From NCBI RefSeq assembly GCF_018402695.1, contig NZ_JAGYIM010000016.1, forward strand, positions 592,611 to 656,610: a DNA stretch of 64,000 bases. The letters run 5' to 3'. Positions 44,701 to 53,110 of the stretch are shown here, one piece after another. This stretch comes from Arsukibacterium sp. Its GTDB lineage: Bacteria > Pseudomonadota > Gammaproteobacteria > Enterobacterales > Alteromonadaceae. The position numbers were made by a program, and so were the translations under genes. A model generated the notes under the pieces. It saw only the letters and a list, made by a program, of their open reading frames with translations, did not search any database and was not told the origin of the DNA. Within the stretch, counting starts at the first letter, position 1. Each line of letters begins with the position of its first letter.

Positions 44701-45577
44701 TCGGGATACGTTGGAGCAACTTGCTGAAGTATTGGTCGATACGCCTGCCGGTTATCCGTTGCCGCTAAACCAATTAGCCGATATTCATTATCAGCGTGGA
44801 CCGCAGATGATCCGCTCGGAAAATACTTTCCTGACCGCCTATGTAACCTTCGGTGGTAAGCCGGGCATGGCCGAAGTAGAGGTGGTTGATGCGGTAGCCG
44901 ACTATCTGGATAGAGAGATTGCCAGTGGCGCCTGGCAGTTGCCAGCCGGAACCAGCTATAGTTTTGCCGGTAGTTTTGAGCAGCAACAGCGGGCCGCCAC
45001 AACCTTGTTATGGGTAGTACCGCTGGCGTTGATCCTGATTTTCATGCTGCTTTATCTGCAGTTCAGACGGGTGAGTACGACGCTGATGATTTTCAGTAGC
45101 ATCGCCGTTGCCTGGGCCGGTGGTTTTATTATGCTGGACTGGTTTGGCCAAAGCTGGTTTATGAATTTCAGTCTGTTTGACACTAACCTGCGACAGCTGT
45201 TTCAGTTACAGCCTTACAATTTAAGCATCGCTGTCTGGGTGGGCTTTCTGGCGTTATTTGGTATCGCGGTCGACGACGGGATTGTGATGGCCAGTTACTT
45301 AAAGCAGGCCTTTACTGACAGCAAACCCGGCAGTAAAGCAGAGGTGCGGGCGCTGGTGCTGGCAGCCGCAGCCAAACGGATCCGGCCCTGTCTGATGACC
45401 TCGGCGACCACTATTCTGGCGTTATTACCGGTATTAAGTGCCACTGGTCGCGGGGCAGATTTAATGATCCCAATGGCTATTCCGACCTTTGGCGGTATGT
45501 TGTTTGTGCTGTTAAGCGTGTTTATGGTGCCCGTGCTGTATTGTGCGGTGGAGGAAAGGAAATTGCGGAGTGAGTAA
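41738..45577 (+). CDS. cusA: CusA/CzcA-type heavy-metal efflux RND pump
   Basis: A 1279-residue RND transporter of the heavy-metal (HME) group. The ATG at 41738 overlaps cusB. GTIVDMAIIVSENLIHQR carries the conserved TM4 region Asp and Glu, and the periplasmic Met residues are numerous. It uses the proton gradient to export Cu(I)/Ag(I) or Zn/Co/Cd. It is about 230 residues longer than E. coli CusA; extra material includes a Trp-rich stretch before the PFYNRSELI motif and additional hydrophobic segments in the middle. No outer-membrane component gene follows. Confidence 0.92.
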   Translation: MRTESTLQQPQRSWFGQLIALCLHQKLLVLLLSALLVVAGIAYAPFGWQTGMPLQPVAVDAIPNLGENQQIVFTEWPGRSPQDVEDQLSYPLSVALMGVAGVKDVRTLSMFGFSSIAVIFDDSVEFYWSRSRLLEKLASLPADTLPEGVQPSLGPDATALGQVFWYTLEGRDPAGNTTGGWDLDELRSIQDWYLRSGLLAAEGISEVASIGGYQREYQIEVNPDLLRIHQVTLADVSNAVMAANLDVSAGSREINGVEYLLRGVGLVKDLSDIEQAVVRLAADNTPVTVAEVATVSIGPAQRRGALDINGAEAVGGVVTVRQGYNPRQAIDNINAQLSQVSRGLPAKAVVDWPHTTVQQVADFASANGLPAWGSDNSQWTRYLQQHPATAWPEWLTLSQLTVVPFYNRSELINETLGTLQQALSLQLLVTVIVVLALLWHLRAVFAVSVMLPLAVLLSFIGMKLLAVEANIVALAGIAIAIGTIVDMAIIVSENLIHQRRQQPELTAYHAVQRAMQEVGPAILTAISTTVISFLPVFSMTGAEGKLFGPLAYSKTLVLLAAALLALTLLPVLLFMLFSPRLQQVQQYFKPLTTRLTRWPSRWLTGTPLARVRLPASLYRRGRALLLLALLLSVTGLLAYFWLPLGPAAGLLSNMLLVALLLAVVLLFFWLFLRCYLPLLQLVLKLKLLFMLLPLLLVLHGLSIWFGAERVLPWVAADSTTAQRYPGMGREFMPALDEGAFLLMPSLMPHASMAEALAVLQQQDQAIAAIPEVRSVAGKIGRAETALDPAPLGMIETLIQYHSEYKTDSNGKRLYFRFDPESQQYARDNTGQLIPDNQGRPYRQWRDHITSPDDIWQEIIQAAQLPGVTSAPKLQPIETRQLMLQTGMRSAMGIKLAAPDLATLEQTALQLEQLLREAPTVLPATVNAERIVGQPYLEIHPDRAAIARHGLSMQQVQQAIANAVGGMEAGRIIAGRERYPIRVRYMRERRDTLEQLAEVLVDTPAGYPLPLNQLADIHYQRGPQMIRSENTFLTAYVTFGGKPGMAEVEVVDAVADYLDREIASGAWQLPAGTSYSFAGSFEQQQRAATTLLWVVPLALILIFMLLYLQFRRVSTTLMIFSSIAVAWAGGFIMLDWFGQSWFMNFSLFDTNLRQLFQLQPYNLSIAVWVGFLALFGIAVDDGIVMASYLKQAFTDSKPGSKAEVRALVLAAAAKRIRPCLMTSATTILALLPVLSATGRGADLMIPMAIPTFGGMLFVLLSVFMVPVLYCAVEERKLRSE

Positions 45578-45609
45578 ATGCGATCGACTTCAACTTTAGT
45601 GTGTAAGAC

Positions 45610-45690
45610 TGGAACCCCGATTTGGTTGCCGCAGAGTGTCTGAGCCGCAGGCGAGTTGCTGTGGCAAGGCAAATTGGGTGTTGTAGTCGT
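45610..45690. repeat. structured intergenic element, diverged copy B
   Basis: Positions 45610-45644 match 7438-7472 with about five differences in 35 bases, and GTTGCTGTGGC recurs near 45655-45665. The arms can pair with each other (GATTTGGTTGCCGCAG with TTGCTGTGGCAAGGCAAATT, imperfectly). The middle insert of copy A is missing. No coding potential. Confidence 0.6.
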
Positions 45691-45739
45691 TCACACTACC
45701 CCTGGCGACAAGCGGATCACCCAAGCCGACACGCCATAA

Positions 45740-45830
45740 CCCCATCCATGGGGGCTCGATTATAAACTTCATCGATGAAGTTTACCCTACGGGCCAGCGG
45801 AGCTGTATAAATGCGTTCCTGACGCATTTA
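45740..45830. repeat. cluster of three hairpin-forming palindromes
   Basis: CCCCAT/ATGGGG (45740-45753), a perfect 22-bp palindrome centred on ATCGAT (45763-45784), and TAAATGCGT/ACGCATTTA (45808-45830) follow one another between the cusA and nhaC genes, which end toward each other. The last one resembles the AAATTCGT/ACGAATTT hairpin of copy A at 7435-7624. A terminator function is possible; so is a mobile repeat. Confidence 0.6.
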
Positions 45831-45900
45831 TCCGCCCGTCCGGGGCTTCAACGGTCAGCTTCGGGTAATCCGGTTTGCAGCCCGACTGAACCACGCTAAA

Positions 45901-47382
45901 CTAAGCCAGCAGGATAAAGCCAAAAAAGGCCACTATGGCTGCTATTAACGCATAGGGGAACTGTGTAAGCGCGTGGCTCATCAGGCTACAACCCGAACCC
46001 TGCGCGGCCAGCACTGTCGAGTCACTGTAAAAGCAGGCCTGACTACCAAAAGAACTGGCCGATAACAGCGCGCCTATTACCAGTGGAATGTTGGCATCCA
46101 CCGCGAACGCCAGTGGCATGACTATCGGAATCGACACAGCAAAAATACCCCAGCTGGAGCCGGTGGCGAAGGCCAGCACCGCCATGGCTAAAAACACCAG
46201 GGCCGGTAACATTTGTGCGTTCATATAAGGTGCTAGGTTCTCGATAACATACAGCGGCAAGCCGAGTTGATCACAGACATCTTTAAAGGTAAAGGCTGCA
46301 ATAACGGTACAGATGGCTGGTAGCATGGTTTTAAAGCCGTGCATCATCAGTTCCATCATTTCGACAAATGGCATTAACCGCTGCGCCATATACATCGGGA
46401 TAGTGAGGATAAACGTCAGAATTAGCGCCGGCCAGATTTCGGCATCAAACCAGATAGTAAAACCAACCAGCATCAGCATCGGCAACACAAAGTTGTGTAA
46501 TTTACCGTGGGTGCGGTCGCTTTGCTGTATTTCCTGTTCAAATGATTGCATCGCAAACTCATCAGCACCGTGGCTGGTGCGTGCGGCAATAACCGGGGCC
46601 GTGGCTTCGTCAATTGCCGGTGCACTCTGTGCTGCCAGTTCAGCTTTTTTCATCGGCCCGAACAGCGGCACTATGCCCAGAATAACCAGCAACACCATCA
46701 GCATAGCCAGCCAGGCATATAGCATATAGGGGATAGCTGAAATGTAGGTACTGATACCATTAGGGTCGGTGTCCGGAGCCACACCATTGGCAACAAGCAA
46801 ACCACCAAAAAACACCGCCCAGGTGGAAATAGGCACCAACACACAAATTGGTGCCGCAGTTGAATCGACCACATAGGCCAGCATTTCCCGCGATACTTTA
46901 TATTTATCTGTAATGCGCTTCATGGTCTCGCCAACGGTCAGCGCATTCAAATAGTCATCAATAAAGATCACAATACCCAGAAAATAGGTCATTAATAAGG
47001 AGGGCTTGCGGCCGCTGGCATATTGCTGGGCCACCCGGCCAAAGGCAAAGGCACCTCCGGTATGCACCAGCAGGGCTATCAGTGCGCCAAAACCACCACA
47101 GACTAAGATCAACCAACCGATAGTTTCGTCCTGCATCACCCTGACCGAGGTTTCACCCAGATTAAACAGGGCGTCTTTGGGGCTGCCAATCAGCAAGAGT
47201 CCGGCAACGGCACCGAGGATCAAAGCCAGAATTGGCCTTTTCAGCCAGACTGCAAAGGCAATAACCACCAAAGGTGGGATCAGACTAATAACAGAAGGTT
47301 CTGTGGGTATAACAGCTGCGGCCGCTTCGACCGCAGCTGCAACAGGTTCGGCAAGACTATCCATTGGGTTATCTGCTGACAT
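45901..47382 (-). CDS. nhaC: NhaC-family Na+/H+ antiporter
   Basis: A 493-residue polytopic membrane protein (about 11 hydrophobic segments) of the Na_H_antiporter family (PF03553). FIDDYLNALTVGETMKR and STAAPICVLVPISTW are family hallmarks. The N-terminus is Ala/Glu/Pro-rich before the first membrane segment. It probably exports Na+ for salt or pH balance, though some members of this family carry malate/lactate or amino acids. It converges with cusA; its start faces the THxN genes. Confidence 0.85.
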   Translation of the reverse strand: MSADNPMDSLAEPVAAAVEAAAAVIPTEPSVISLIPPLVVIAFAVWLKRPILALILGAVAGLLLIGSPKDALFNLGETSVRVMQDETIGWLILVCGGFGALIALLVHTGGAFAFGRVAQQYASGRKPSLLMTYFLGIVIFIDDYLNALTVGETMKRITDKYKVSREMLAYVVDSTAAPICVLVPISTWAVFFGGLLVANGVAPDTDPNGISTYISAIPYMLYAWLAMLMVLLVILGIVPLFGPMKKAELAAQSAPAIDEATAPVIAARTSHGADEFAMQSFEQEIQQSDRTHGKLHNFVLPMLMLVGFTIWFDAEIWPALILTFILTIPMYMAQRLMPFVEMMELMMHGFKTMLPAICTVIAAFTFKDVCDQLGLPLYVIENLAPYMNAQMLPALVFLAMAVLAFATGSSWGIFAVSIPIVMPLAFAVDANIPLVIGALLSASSFGSQACFYSDSTVLAAQGSGCSLMSHALTQFPYALIAAIVAFFGFILLA

Positions 47383-47692
47383 TTTTTACTCTCAAATAAA
47401 AACTCCGCATATCGGAGCCAGGTTGATAAACCGCTGCAGCAGATATTACAACGCAACGGAGCGCACTTTTTATAGTTCTGAACTCGTTATCATTAATGAT
47501 AAGGAGTTATGGTTTTAGTTAGCAGAAAACCACCGGGCAATAATATCAAAAAAATATTTTTCCACCAGAGAATTGTCTGGTCAGCGCTAGAAGCAGTATT
47601 CGCCCTTCCCGGGGCTGGAGTTATTGTCATGAAAATTTACACCAAGATTTGTGCCAAATGTTAAATTATATTAAAAACAGTGATTTAAAAAA
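47383..47692. other. intergenic region upstream of nhaC and the THxN pair
   Basis: It holds the nhaC leader and the long palindrome listed separately. No open gene and no RNA gene are seen in the remainder. Confidence 0.5.
47481..47508. promoter_or_regulatory. near-perfect 28-bp palindrome
   Basis: Arms AACTC/GAGTT flank the perfect core TTATCATTAATGATAA, with one mismatched pair. It lies about 100 bp upstream of nhaC. It may be an operator; the core has ATCATT/AATGAT runs resembling parts of Fur boxes but is not a standard Fur site. Confidence 0.5.
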
Positions 47693-47708
47693 TGGCCTGA
47701 TTAATGCT
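47693..47708 (+). promoter_or_regulatory. sigma-54-type promoter of the first THxN gene
   Basis: TGGCC (GG at 47694-47695) and ATGCT (GC at 47706-47707) have the invariant GG-N10-GC spacing of a -24/-12 promoter. The same arrangement occurs in front of the second THxN gene, with the same 17-bp distance to the stem-loop. Confidence 0.6.
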
Positions 47709-47723
47709 TTAAGTATAGGGAAT

Positions 47724-47745
47724 GCGAATATTAGCGGTTATTCGC
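47724..47745 (+). promoter_or_regulatory. conserved 5' leader stem-loop of the first THxN gene
   Basis: GCGAATA (47724-47730) pairs with TATTCGC (47739-47745) around a loop TTAGCGGT. The same stem, with one loop change, stands before the second gene. It lies near the predicted start and 15-20 nt before the Shine-Dalgarno sequence AAGGAGA, so it may stabilise the mRNA or control translation. Confidence 0.7.
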
Positions 47746-47772
47746 CCTTTTGTTCCAACAAGGAGATTTAAT

Positions 47773-48576
47773 ATGAACAAATTATGTAAGGGTATGTTGG
47801 CGGGTGCCGCTCTACTGGTTGCGCCATTTACTCAGGCGGCAGTCATTGAGTGGTCTTATAACGTAACGACCGAATGGCTGGATGCAGAATTTACTACTGG
47901 CAATGGTACTACATTCCAGGACGAGTCACTGATTAGTTGGGGTAGTACGGGCGGTGATCATACTGATCCGACCCAAAGCGCTTCGAATTCACGTAGTGGT
48001 TTGGAAATTACCAATTCACCAGCGGTGGGTAATGTGTTTACTAATGACATGATGCCTGCGCCAACAAACACTATTACTCACTACAATAATATCTTGTCTA
48101 GTAACTTCGCGACCCTGCTCAGCGCCGAAGTAAGAACTACTCTGACTTTAACGCCAGTTAATCCCGTCGGACCGGCGGCGCCAGAGTTTATGACTGATTT
48201 CTTCGTAGATTTTTTCGAAACACCTAACACAACCCCTTGTGGTTATCCAAGTGACAGTGTGTGTGATGACATCTTCGTAATTCAGTTTGGGGCGTTAAAT
48301 AGTGAGTTTGAATATGATGGCGTAGACTATTTTATTAGCATAGTTGAACTAACAGGCAATTTGAATCCACTGCCTAATGCGACATGCGCGGCGGTTGAAG
48401 TTGCTAATGGTTGTTTAGGTTTTACCACAGAAGAGAGTACTTTTACTCCGGCACAGTTTGGTTTTCTTATCACCACTCGCCCGGTAAACGTGCCTGAGCC
48501 AGCCATGTTAGGCTTGTTCGGTCTGGGCTTGTTAGGCTTAAGAGCGTTCGGTCGTCGCCGTTCAGCCAAAAAATAA
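47773..48576 (+). CDS. THxN family PEP-CTERM protein
   Basis: A 267-residue secreted protein starting at the ATG at 47773 with AAGGAGA upstream. Signal peptide cut after TQA (about residue 22). The family motif is in GLEIT ... ITHYNN (Thr-His-x-Asn). The C-terminus has a PEP-CTERM sorting tail: VPEPAM, a hydrophobic helix, then RRRSAKK. Exosortase would cut at the PEP motif and anchor or release it to the surface or matrix. Four Cys in the second half may form disulfides. The second gene, 66 percent or so similar by eye, follows. Function unknown. Confidence 0.92.
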   Translation: MNKLCKGMLAGAALLVAPFTQAAVIEWSYNVTTEWLDAEFTTGNGTTFQDESLISWGSTGGDHTDPTQSASNSRSGLEITNSPAVGNVFTNDMMPAPTNTITHYNNILSSNFATLLSAEVRTTLTLTPVNPVGPAAPEFMTDFFVDFFETPNTTPCGYPSDSVCDDIFVIQFGALNSEFEYDGVDYFISIVELTGNLNPLPNATCAAVEVANGCLGFTTEESTFTPAQFGFLITTRPVNVPEPAMLGLFGLGLLGLRAFGRRRSAKK

Positions 48577-48602
48577 ACTTTCTATGTAGTTAGATAATAA
48601 AT

Positions 48603-48630
48603 AAAAAACCGGAGTCAGCTCCGGTTTTTT
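48603..48630 (+). terminator. intrinsic terminator of the first THxN gene
   Basis: AAAAAACCGGAG (48603-48614) pairs with CTCCGGTTTTTT (48619-48630), loop TCAG, with a T run. A similar stem ends the second THxN gene. Confidence 0.85.
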
Positions 48631-48824
48631 ATTTTCAGTAGTTTTATATATTTTTTGAGCTTATGCCAGGGAGCCAAGGGTCTGAGCTGCTCGGTTGAGA
48701 CAGATTTTGTGTCAAGCATTGCTTTTTTAGCAACCATTTTTTTAGTAATTACTTAACTGTCATTAAAGTTTACATATCATTAAATTTTCATATATAAAAC
48801 AGTCTAAAAACATATACATGAAAA

Positions 48825-48841
48825 GCGGCTTAAAAAATGCT
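48825..48841 (+). promoter_or_regulatory. sigma-54-type promoter of the second THxN gene
   Basis: CGGCT (GG at 48827-48828) and ATGCT (GC at 48839-48840) keep the GG-N10-GC spacing. The distance from GC to the leader stem-loop is 17 bp, exactly as in the first gene. The match to the full -24 consensus is weaker here. Confidence 0.5.
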
Positions 48842-48856
48842 TACCTCTTTGTGCAT

Positions 48857-48878
48857 GCGAATATCAGCGGTTATTCGC
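48857..48878 (+). promoter_or_regulatory. conserved 5' leader stem-loop of the second THxN gene
   Basis: GCGAATA (48857-48863) pairs with TATTCGC (48872-48878) around TCAGCGGT. It is identical in stem to the one at 47724, and the bases after it up to the start codon are also largely conserved. Confidence 0.7.
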
Positions 48879-48904
48879 CCTGTTGTTTAAACAAGGAGAT
48901 TAAC

Positions 48905-49705
48905 ATGAACAAAATATGTAAAACTGTCTTGGCTGGTGCCGTTTTATTGCTGGCGCCTTTATCCCAGGCCGCGGTAATAGAGTGGTCTTATCAAGTTACT
49001 CTGGAATGGGAAGATGCAACATTCAACAATGGTGGAGCAAATGCTAACGCAATCGTCAATGATTCATTGATCAGTTGGGGAGCGTTGGGTGGTGATCACA
49101 CAGACAATTCGCGGACAGCTGAAAACTCTCGCAGCGGTCTGGAAATAACCGACTCACCTGCTGTGGGTACCATATTTACTAATGACGGCACACCTGAAGC
49201 AACCAATAGCATCACGCACTACAACAATGCTATCGCTGCCGAGTTTGACACACTGATAAGTGGTAGTTTATTAACCACCCTCAACCTGACTCCAATTGAT
49301 CCACCTGGCCCAGCAATACCAGAGTTTAGCACGCTGTTTGTCGTTGATTTCTTTGAAACACCAAACTCAGCGCCTTGTGACTTTCCAAGTGCTACCGTGT
49401 GTGATGATATTTTCGTTCTGCAGTTTGGTGCTTTAGACTCAGAGTTTGTCTATGATGGTGTCACTTATTTTCTTAATATCGTCGAACTGTCCGGTAATTT
49501 AACGCTATTACCTGCAGCAACTTGTGCTGCAGTGGGTGTCGATACCGGTTGTGTTGGTCTTACGACACCTGAGGATGCGTTCACGCCAGTTCAATTTGGT
49601 TTTACCGTTACTGCTGTACCAGAGCCCGCAATGTTAGGTATTTTTGGCTTAGGTTTACTGGTTTTAAATGCCTTTGGCCGTCGCCGTTCAGCAAGAAAAT
49701 GCTAG
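48905..49705 (+). CDS. THxN family PEP-CTERM protein (second paralogue)
   Basis: A 266-residue paralogue of the previous gene. The ATG at 48905 with AAGGAGA upstream is chosen; a longer frame would run through the promoter and stem-loop. The signal peptide is cut near LSQA. It carries the motif in ITDSPAVG ... ITHYNN, the same Cys positions, and a PEP-CTERM tail with VPEPAM, a hydrophobic helix and RRRSARKC. Tandem duplication, with separate but matching promoters and terminators, suggests joint regulation. An exosortase must be encoded elsewhere. Confidence 0.92.
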   Translation: MNKICKTVLAGAVLLLAPLSQAAVIEWSYQVTLEWEDATFNNGGANANAIVNDSLISWGALGGDHTDNSRTAENSRSGLEITDSPAVGTIFTNDGTPEATNSITHYNNAIAAEFDTLISGSLLTTLNLTPIDPPGPAIPEFSTLFVVDFFETPNSAPCDFPSATVCDDIFVLQFGALDSEFVYDGVTYFLNIVELSGNLTLLPAATCAAVGVDTGCVGLTTPEDAFTPVQFGFTVTAVPEPAMLGIFGLGLLVLNAFGRRRSARKC

Positions 49706-49730
49706 TTGACTAGTTAATCACACTAAAAAT

Positions 49731-49764
49731 AAAAAACCGGAGCTGAGCTTGCTCCGGTTCTTTA
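49731..49764 (+). terminator. intrinsic terminator of the second THxN gene
   Basis: AACCGGAGC (49735-49743) pairs with GCTCCGGTT (49751-49759) around a 7-nt loop, with an A run before and a short T run after. It probably also stops read-through toward valS. Confidence 0.8.
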
Positions 49765-49789
49765 TTCTTATTGAACAGACTCTGTATTG

Positions 49790-52645
49790 CTACAGCGCGG
49801 CAATTTCTGCCTGCTGAGCTTGTAGTTTGGTTGCTGCTTGCTCCAGCTCAGTTTGCTTAGCCCGCTCTTTTGCCAGTACGGCATCCGGTGCTTTCGCCAC
49901 AAAACCCGGGTTATTCAGTTTGCCGCTAACCCGCGCCAGTTCCTGATTGGTTTTTTCCAGTTGTTTCGCAATCCGGCTAAGTTCTGCCTCTTTATCAATT
50001 AAACCAGCCATTGGGATCAGTAGATCCATACTGCCAACTAGCTGGGTAGCACTGGCGGGTGCTTTCTCATCGGCTGCCAACACGTTAACGGTTTCCAGTT
50101 TTGCCATTACCATTAAAAAGTTTTGGTTTTGCTGCAAGCGACGCTGCTCATCGTTGTTCAGATTGCGCAGCAGCACGTTTAGTGGTTTGCTGGGGGCAAT
50201 GTTCATTTCTCCGCGCACGTTACGAATGGCCGTGATCACCGCTTTTAACCATTCCAGATCAGCCATGGCAGTTTCATCGGCCAGGCTGGCATCAAACTGC
50301 GGGTACGGCTGCAGCATTATGCTGTCAGCAGTGATATTTGCCAGCGGTTTTACCGACTGCCAAATGGTTTCGGTAATAAATGGCATAATCGGGTGCATTA
50401 AACGCAACAAACTTTCCAGCACAGTAACCAGCGTATGGCGAGTACCGCGCTGTTCAGCCTCATTACCTTTGAATAGCACCGGTTTGGTCAGCTCTAAGTA
50501 CCAGTCACAGAACTGATTCCAGGTAAACTCGTACAGCGCTGTGGCGGCTAAATCAAAGCGGTAGTTGTCGATATAGTGGCCGACTTGTTTTACCGTTTGC
50601 TGATACTGCGCCATGATCCACTTGTCGGCCAGCGACAACACTTTCGGCTCGCTGCCAAAACCACAGTCTTTATCTTCGGTATTCATCAGCACATAACGGC
50701 TGGCATTCCACAGCTTGTTGCAGAAGTTGCGATAACCTTCCAGCCGTTTCATATCCCAGTTAATATCGCGGCCGGTAGAGGCGAGTGATGCCAGGGTGAA
50801 ACGCACCGCATCCGTACCGCTGGCCGTAATACCTTCCGGAAACTGTTGCTCGGTTTGTTTAGCAATTTTCTCAGCCAGTTTAGGCTGCATTAAGTTGCTG
50901 GTGCGCTTGGCCAGCAAGTCGGGCAGGCTGATACCGTCGATCATATCCAGCGGGTCGATAACATTACCCTTAGATTTGGACATTTTATCGCCATTTTCAT
51001 CACGAATAAGCCCGGTGACATAAACGGTTTTAAACGGCACCTGTGGTTTACCGTCATCATCTTTAATAAAATGCATGGTCATCATAATCATCCGGGCAAC
51101 CCAGAAGAAAATAATATCAAAACCGGTTACCAGTACATCGGTCGGATGAAAGGTTTTCAAATCGTCAGTTTGCTTGGGCCAGCCCAGGGTGGAGAAGGTC
51201 CACAATGCTGAGCTAAACCAGGTATCCAGTACATCATTGTCTTGTTGCAAGGGCAAGTCGGCAGCTAACTGGTAAGTGTCGCGTACTTCCTGCTCGGTGC
51301 GGCCCACATATACCTTGCCGTCATTATCATACCAGGCAGGAATGCGGTGACCCCACCACAACTGCCGCGAGATACACCAATCCTGAATATCGCGCATCCA
51401 GCTGAAATACATATTTTCGTATTGCTTGGGCACAAACTCAATCTGGCCAGTCTCTACCGCTTCAACGGCGGTTTTAGCCAGCGGCGCTACCCGTACATAC
51501 CACTGATCAGTAAGTAACGGCTCAATGACAACGCCACTGCGATCGCCATAGGGCAGGGTGTTGGTCAGGTTTTCTACTTTTTCCAGTAAGCCGGCCTGTT
51601 CAAACGCGGCCACGATAGCTTTACGGGCTTCATAACGGTCCAGCCCTTGGTACGCCTGCGGAATGGCCGCAGTCATTGCCGCGTTTAGCTCACCGTTGCT
51701 GTGAAAGCATTCGCCTTCACTGCGGATAGTTGCATCCTGGGTTAGAATGTTGATCATTGGCAACTGGTTACGTTTACCCACTTCATAATCGTTAAAATCG
51801 TGAGCCGGGGTAATTTTTACGCAGCCAGTGCCCTTATCTTTATCGGCGTGCTCATCAGTAACAATCGGAATACGGCGGTTTACCAGCGGCAACAGCACCT
51901 CTTTGCCCACTAATGCCTGATAGCGCTCATCAGCCGGGTTTACTGCCACGGCAGTATCGCCCAGCATGGTTTCCGGCCGGGTGGTGGCGACCACCAGATA
52001 ACTTTTGCCATCTTCGGTTACAGCGCCATCGGCCAACGGATAGCGCAGGTGCCACATATGGCCCTGTTGCTCTTTATTTTCTACTTCCAAGTCTGAGATG
52101 GCGGTATGCAGCTTCGGGTCCCAGTTAACCAGGCGCTTACCCCGGTAAATTAAGTCGTCCTGATACAGCCGCACAAATACTTCCTGCACGGCTTCTGACA
52201 AGCCTTCGTCCATAGTAAAGCGTTCCCGCTCCCAGTCGACTGAATTGCCGAGGCGGCGCATTTGTGCGGTAATGGTGCCACCTGATTCAGCTTTCCAGTC
52301 CCAGACTTTTTCAATAAAGGCGTCGCGGCCGAGCTCATGGCGGCCCGGTAAGCCGGCTGCAGCTAATTGCCGCTCTACTACCATCTGGGTGGCGATGCCG
52401 GCATGGTCGCTGCCTACCTGCCACAGGGTATTCTTACCACGCATCCGCTGATAGCGGGTCATCGCATCCATTATAGTTTGCTGAAAAGCATGGCCCATAT
52501 GCAGACTACCGGTAACATTCGGCGGAGGGATCATAATGCAGTAACTGCCGTTACCGGTATCGCCGGCCGGTTTAAAATAGCCTTTGCTTTCCCATGCGCT
52601 ATACATGGCTTGTTCTATCTGACTGGGGTTAAATGTTTTTTCCAT
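49790..52645 (-). CDS. valS: valyl-tRNA synthetase
   Basis: A 951-residue ValRS, the same length as in E. coli. It charges tRNA-Val, with an editing domain for threonine. The HIGH-type motif is [15 protein letters not shown] near residues 40-54, and KMSKSKGN is near 557-564. A C-terminal coiled coil (about 880-945) is present. It is last in the pepA-holC-valS series, 15 bp behind holC, as in E. coli. Confidence 0.98.
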   Translation of the reverse strand: MEKTFNPSQIEQAMYSAWESKGYFKPAGDTGNGSYCIMIPPPNVTGSLHMGHAFQQTIMDAMTRYQRMRGKNTLWQVGSDHAGIATQMVVERQLAAAGLPGRHELGRDAFIEKVWDWKAESGGTITAQMRRLGNSVDWERERFTMDEGLSEAVQEVFVRLYQDDLIYRGKRLVNWDPKLHTAISDLEVENKEQQGHMWHLRYPLADGAVTEDGKSYLVVATTRPETMLGDTAVAVNPADERYQALVGKEVLLPLVNRRIPIVTDEHADKDKGTGCVKITPAHDFNDYEVGKRNQLPMINILTQDATIRSEGECFHSNGELNAAMTAAIPQAYQGLDRYEARKAIVAAFEQAGLLEKVENLTNTLPYGDRSGVVIEPLLTDQWYVRVAPLAKTAVEAVETGQIEFVPKQYENMYFSWMRDIQDWCISRQLWWGHRIPAWYDNDGKVYVGRTEQEVRDTYQLAADLPLQQDNDVLDTWFSSALWTFSTLGWPKQTDDLKTFHPTDVLVTGFDIIFFWVARMIMMTMHFIKDDDGKPQVPFKTVYVTGLIRDENGDKMSKSKGNVIDPLDMIDGISLPDLLAKRTSNLMQPKLAEKIAKQTEQQFPEGITASGTDAVRFTLASLASTGRDINWDMKRLEGYRNFCNKLWNASRYVLMNTEDKDCGFGSEPKVLSLADKWIMAQYQQTVKQVGHYIDNYRFDLAATALYEFTWNQFCDWYLELTKPVLFKGNEAEQRGTRHTLVTVLESLLRLMHPIMPFITETIWQSVKPLANITADSIMLQPYPQFDASLADETAMADLEWLKAVITAIRNVRGEMNIAPSKPLNVLLRNLNNDEQRRLQQNQNFLMVMAKLETVNVLAADEKAPASATQLVGSMDLLIPMAGLIDKEAELSRIAKQLEKTNQELARVSGKLNNPGFVAKAPDAVLAKERAKQTELEQAATKLQAQQAEIAAL

Positions 52646-52660
52646 GAGAGTACCTGTTGT

Positions 52661-53110
52661 TCAGTCGGCGTTGACGGTAGCAGGGGTAATACCCGACTGA
52701 CGATATTGCTTATAACGTTCCCGGGCCTGTGCTTTGGCAGCAGCCTCAGCCGGAACAAATTCGATAATGTCGGCAAACCGGTTGGCAAAAGCCGGCATAT
52801 CCGGCGCAAGGTTAATTAATACCTGACGGCTTTGCCGTGGGGGCTGCCAGCTTATTTCAACCGGTGCACCACGTGCCGGGCCTTCACCGCTAAGGTTATG
52901 CGGCACAAAGCTGTCGGTCTCAAACTGCCACAGCAGCTGGTCGACGAGCTCGGCATCTTGCTGGCTGGCAGTATAAACAAAAACCCGCTGATTGGCGCGG
53001 TAAAAGTCGGCGCACAACTGGCATGCCAAAGCAAAATGAGCTGGCGTGGTGCTCAGCTCATTTGCAGGTTTTTGCTGGCCATCAGCCAGCACATAGAAGG
53101 TAACCGCCAT
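52661..53110 (-). CDS. holC: DNA polymerase III chi subunit
   Basis: A 149-residue HolC (147 in E. coli) recognised by context and by ACQLCADFYRANQRVFVYTAS, LLWQFETDSFVPHNL and the C-terminal FVPAEAAAK. It links the clamp loader to single-strand binding protein. It shares one base with the pepA stop and sits between pepA and valS, the standard gammaproteobacterial order. Confidence 0.95.
   Translation of the reverse strand: MAVTFYVLADGQQKPANELSTTPAHFALACQLCADFYRANQRVFVYTASQQDAELVDQLLWQFETDSFVPHNLSGEGPARGAPVEISWQPPRQSRQVLINLAPDMPAFANRFADIIEFVPAEAAAKAQARERYKQYRQSGITPATVNAD

Noticed and set aside
45740-45830. CRISPR-like repeats
   Set aside because: The hairpins differ from each other and have no regular spacers; no cas genes are near.
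47481-47508. Fur box
   Set aside because: The core only partly resembles the GATAAT/ATTATC pattern; kept as an unassigned palindrome.
48818-48904. N-terminal extension of the second THxN protein
   Set aside because: It would translate through the sigma-54 site and stem-loop; the signal peptide and AAGGAGA support the ATG at 48905.
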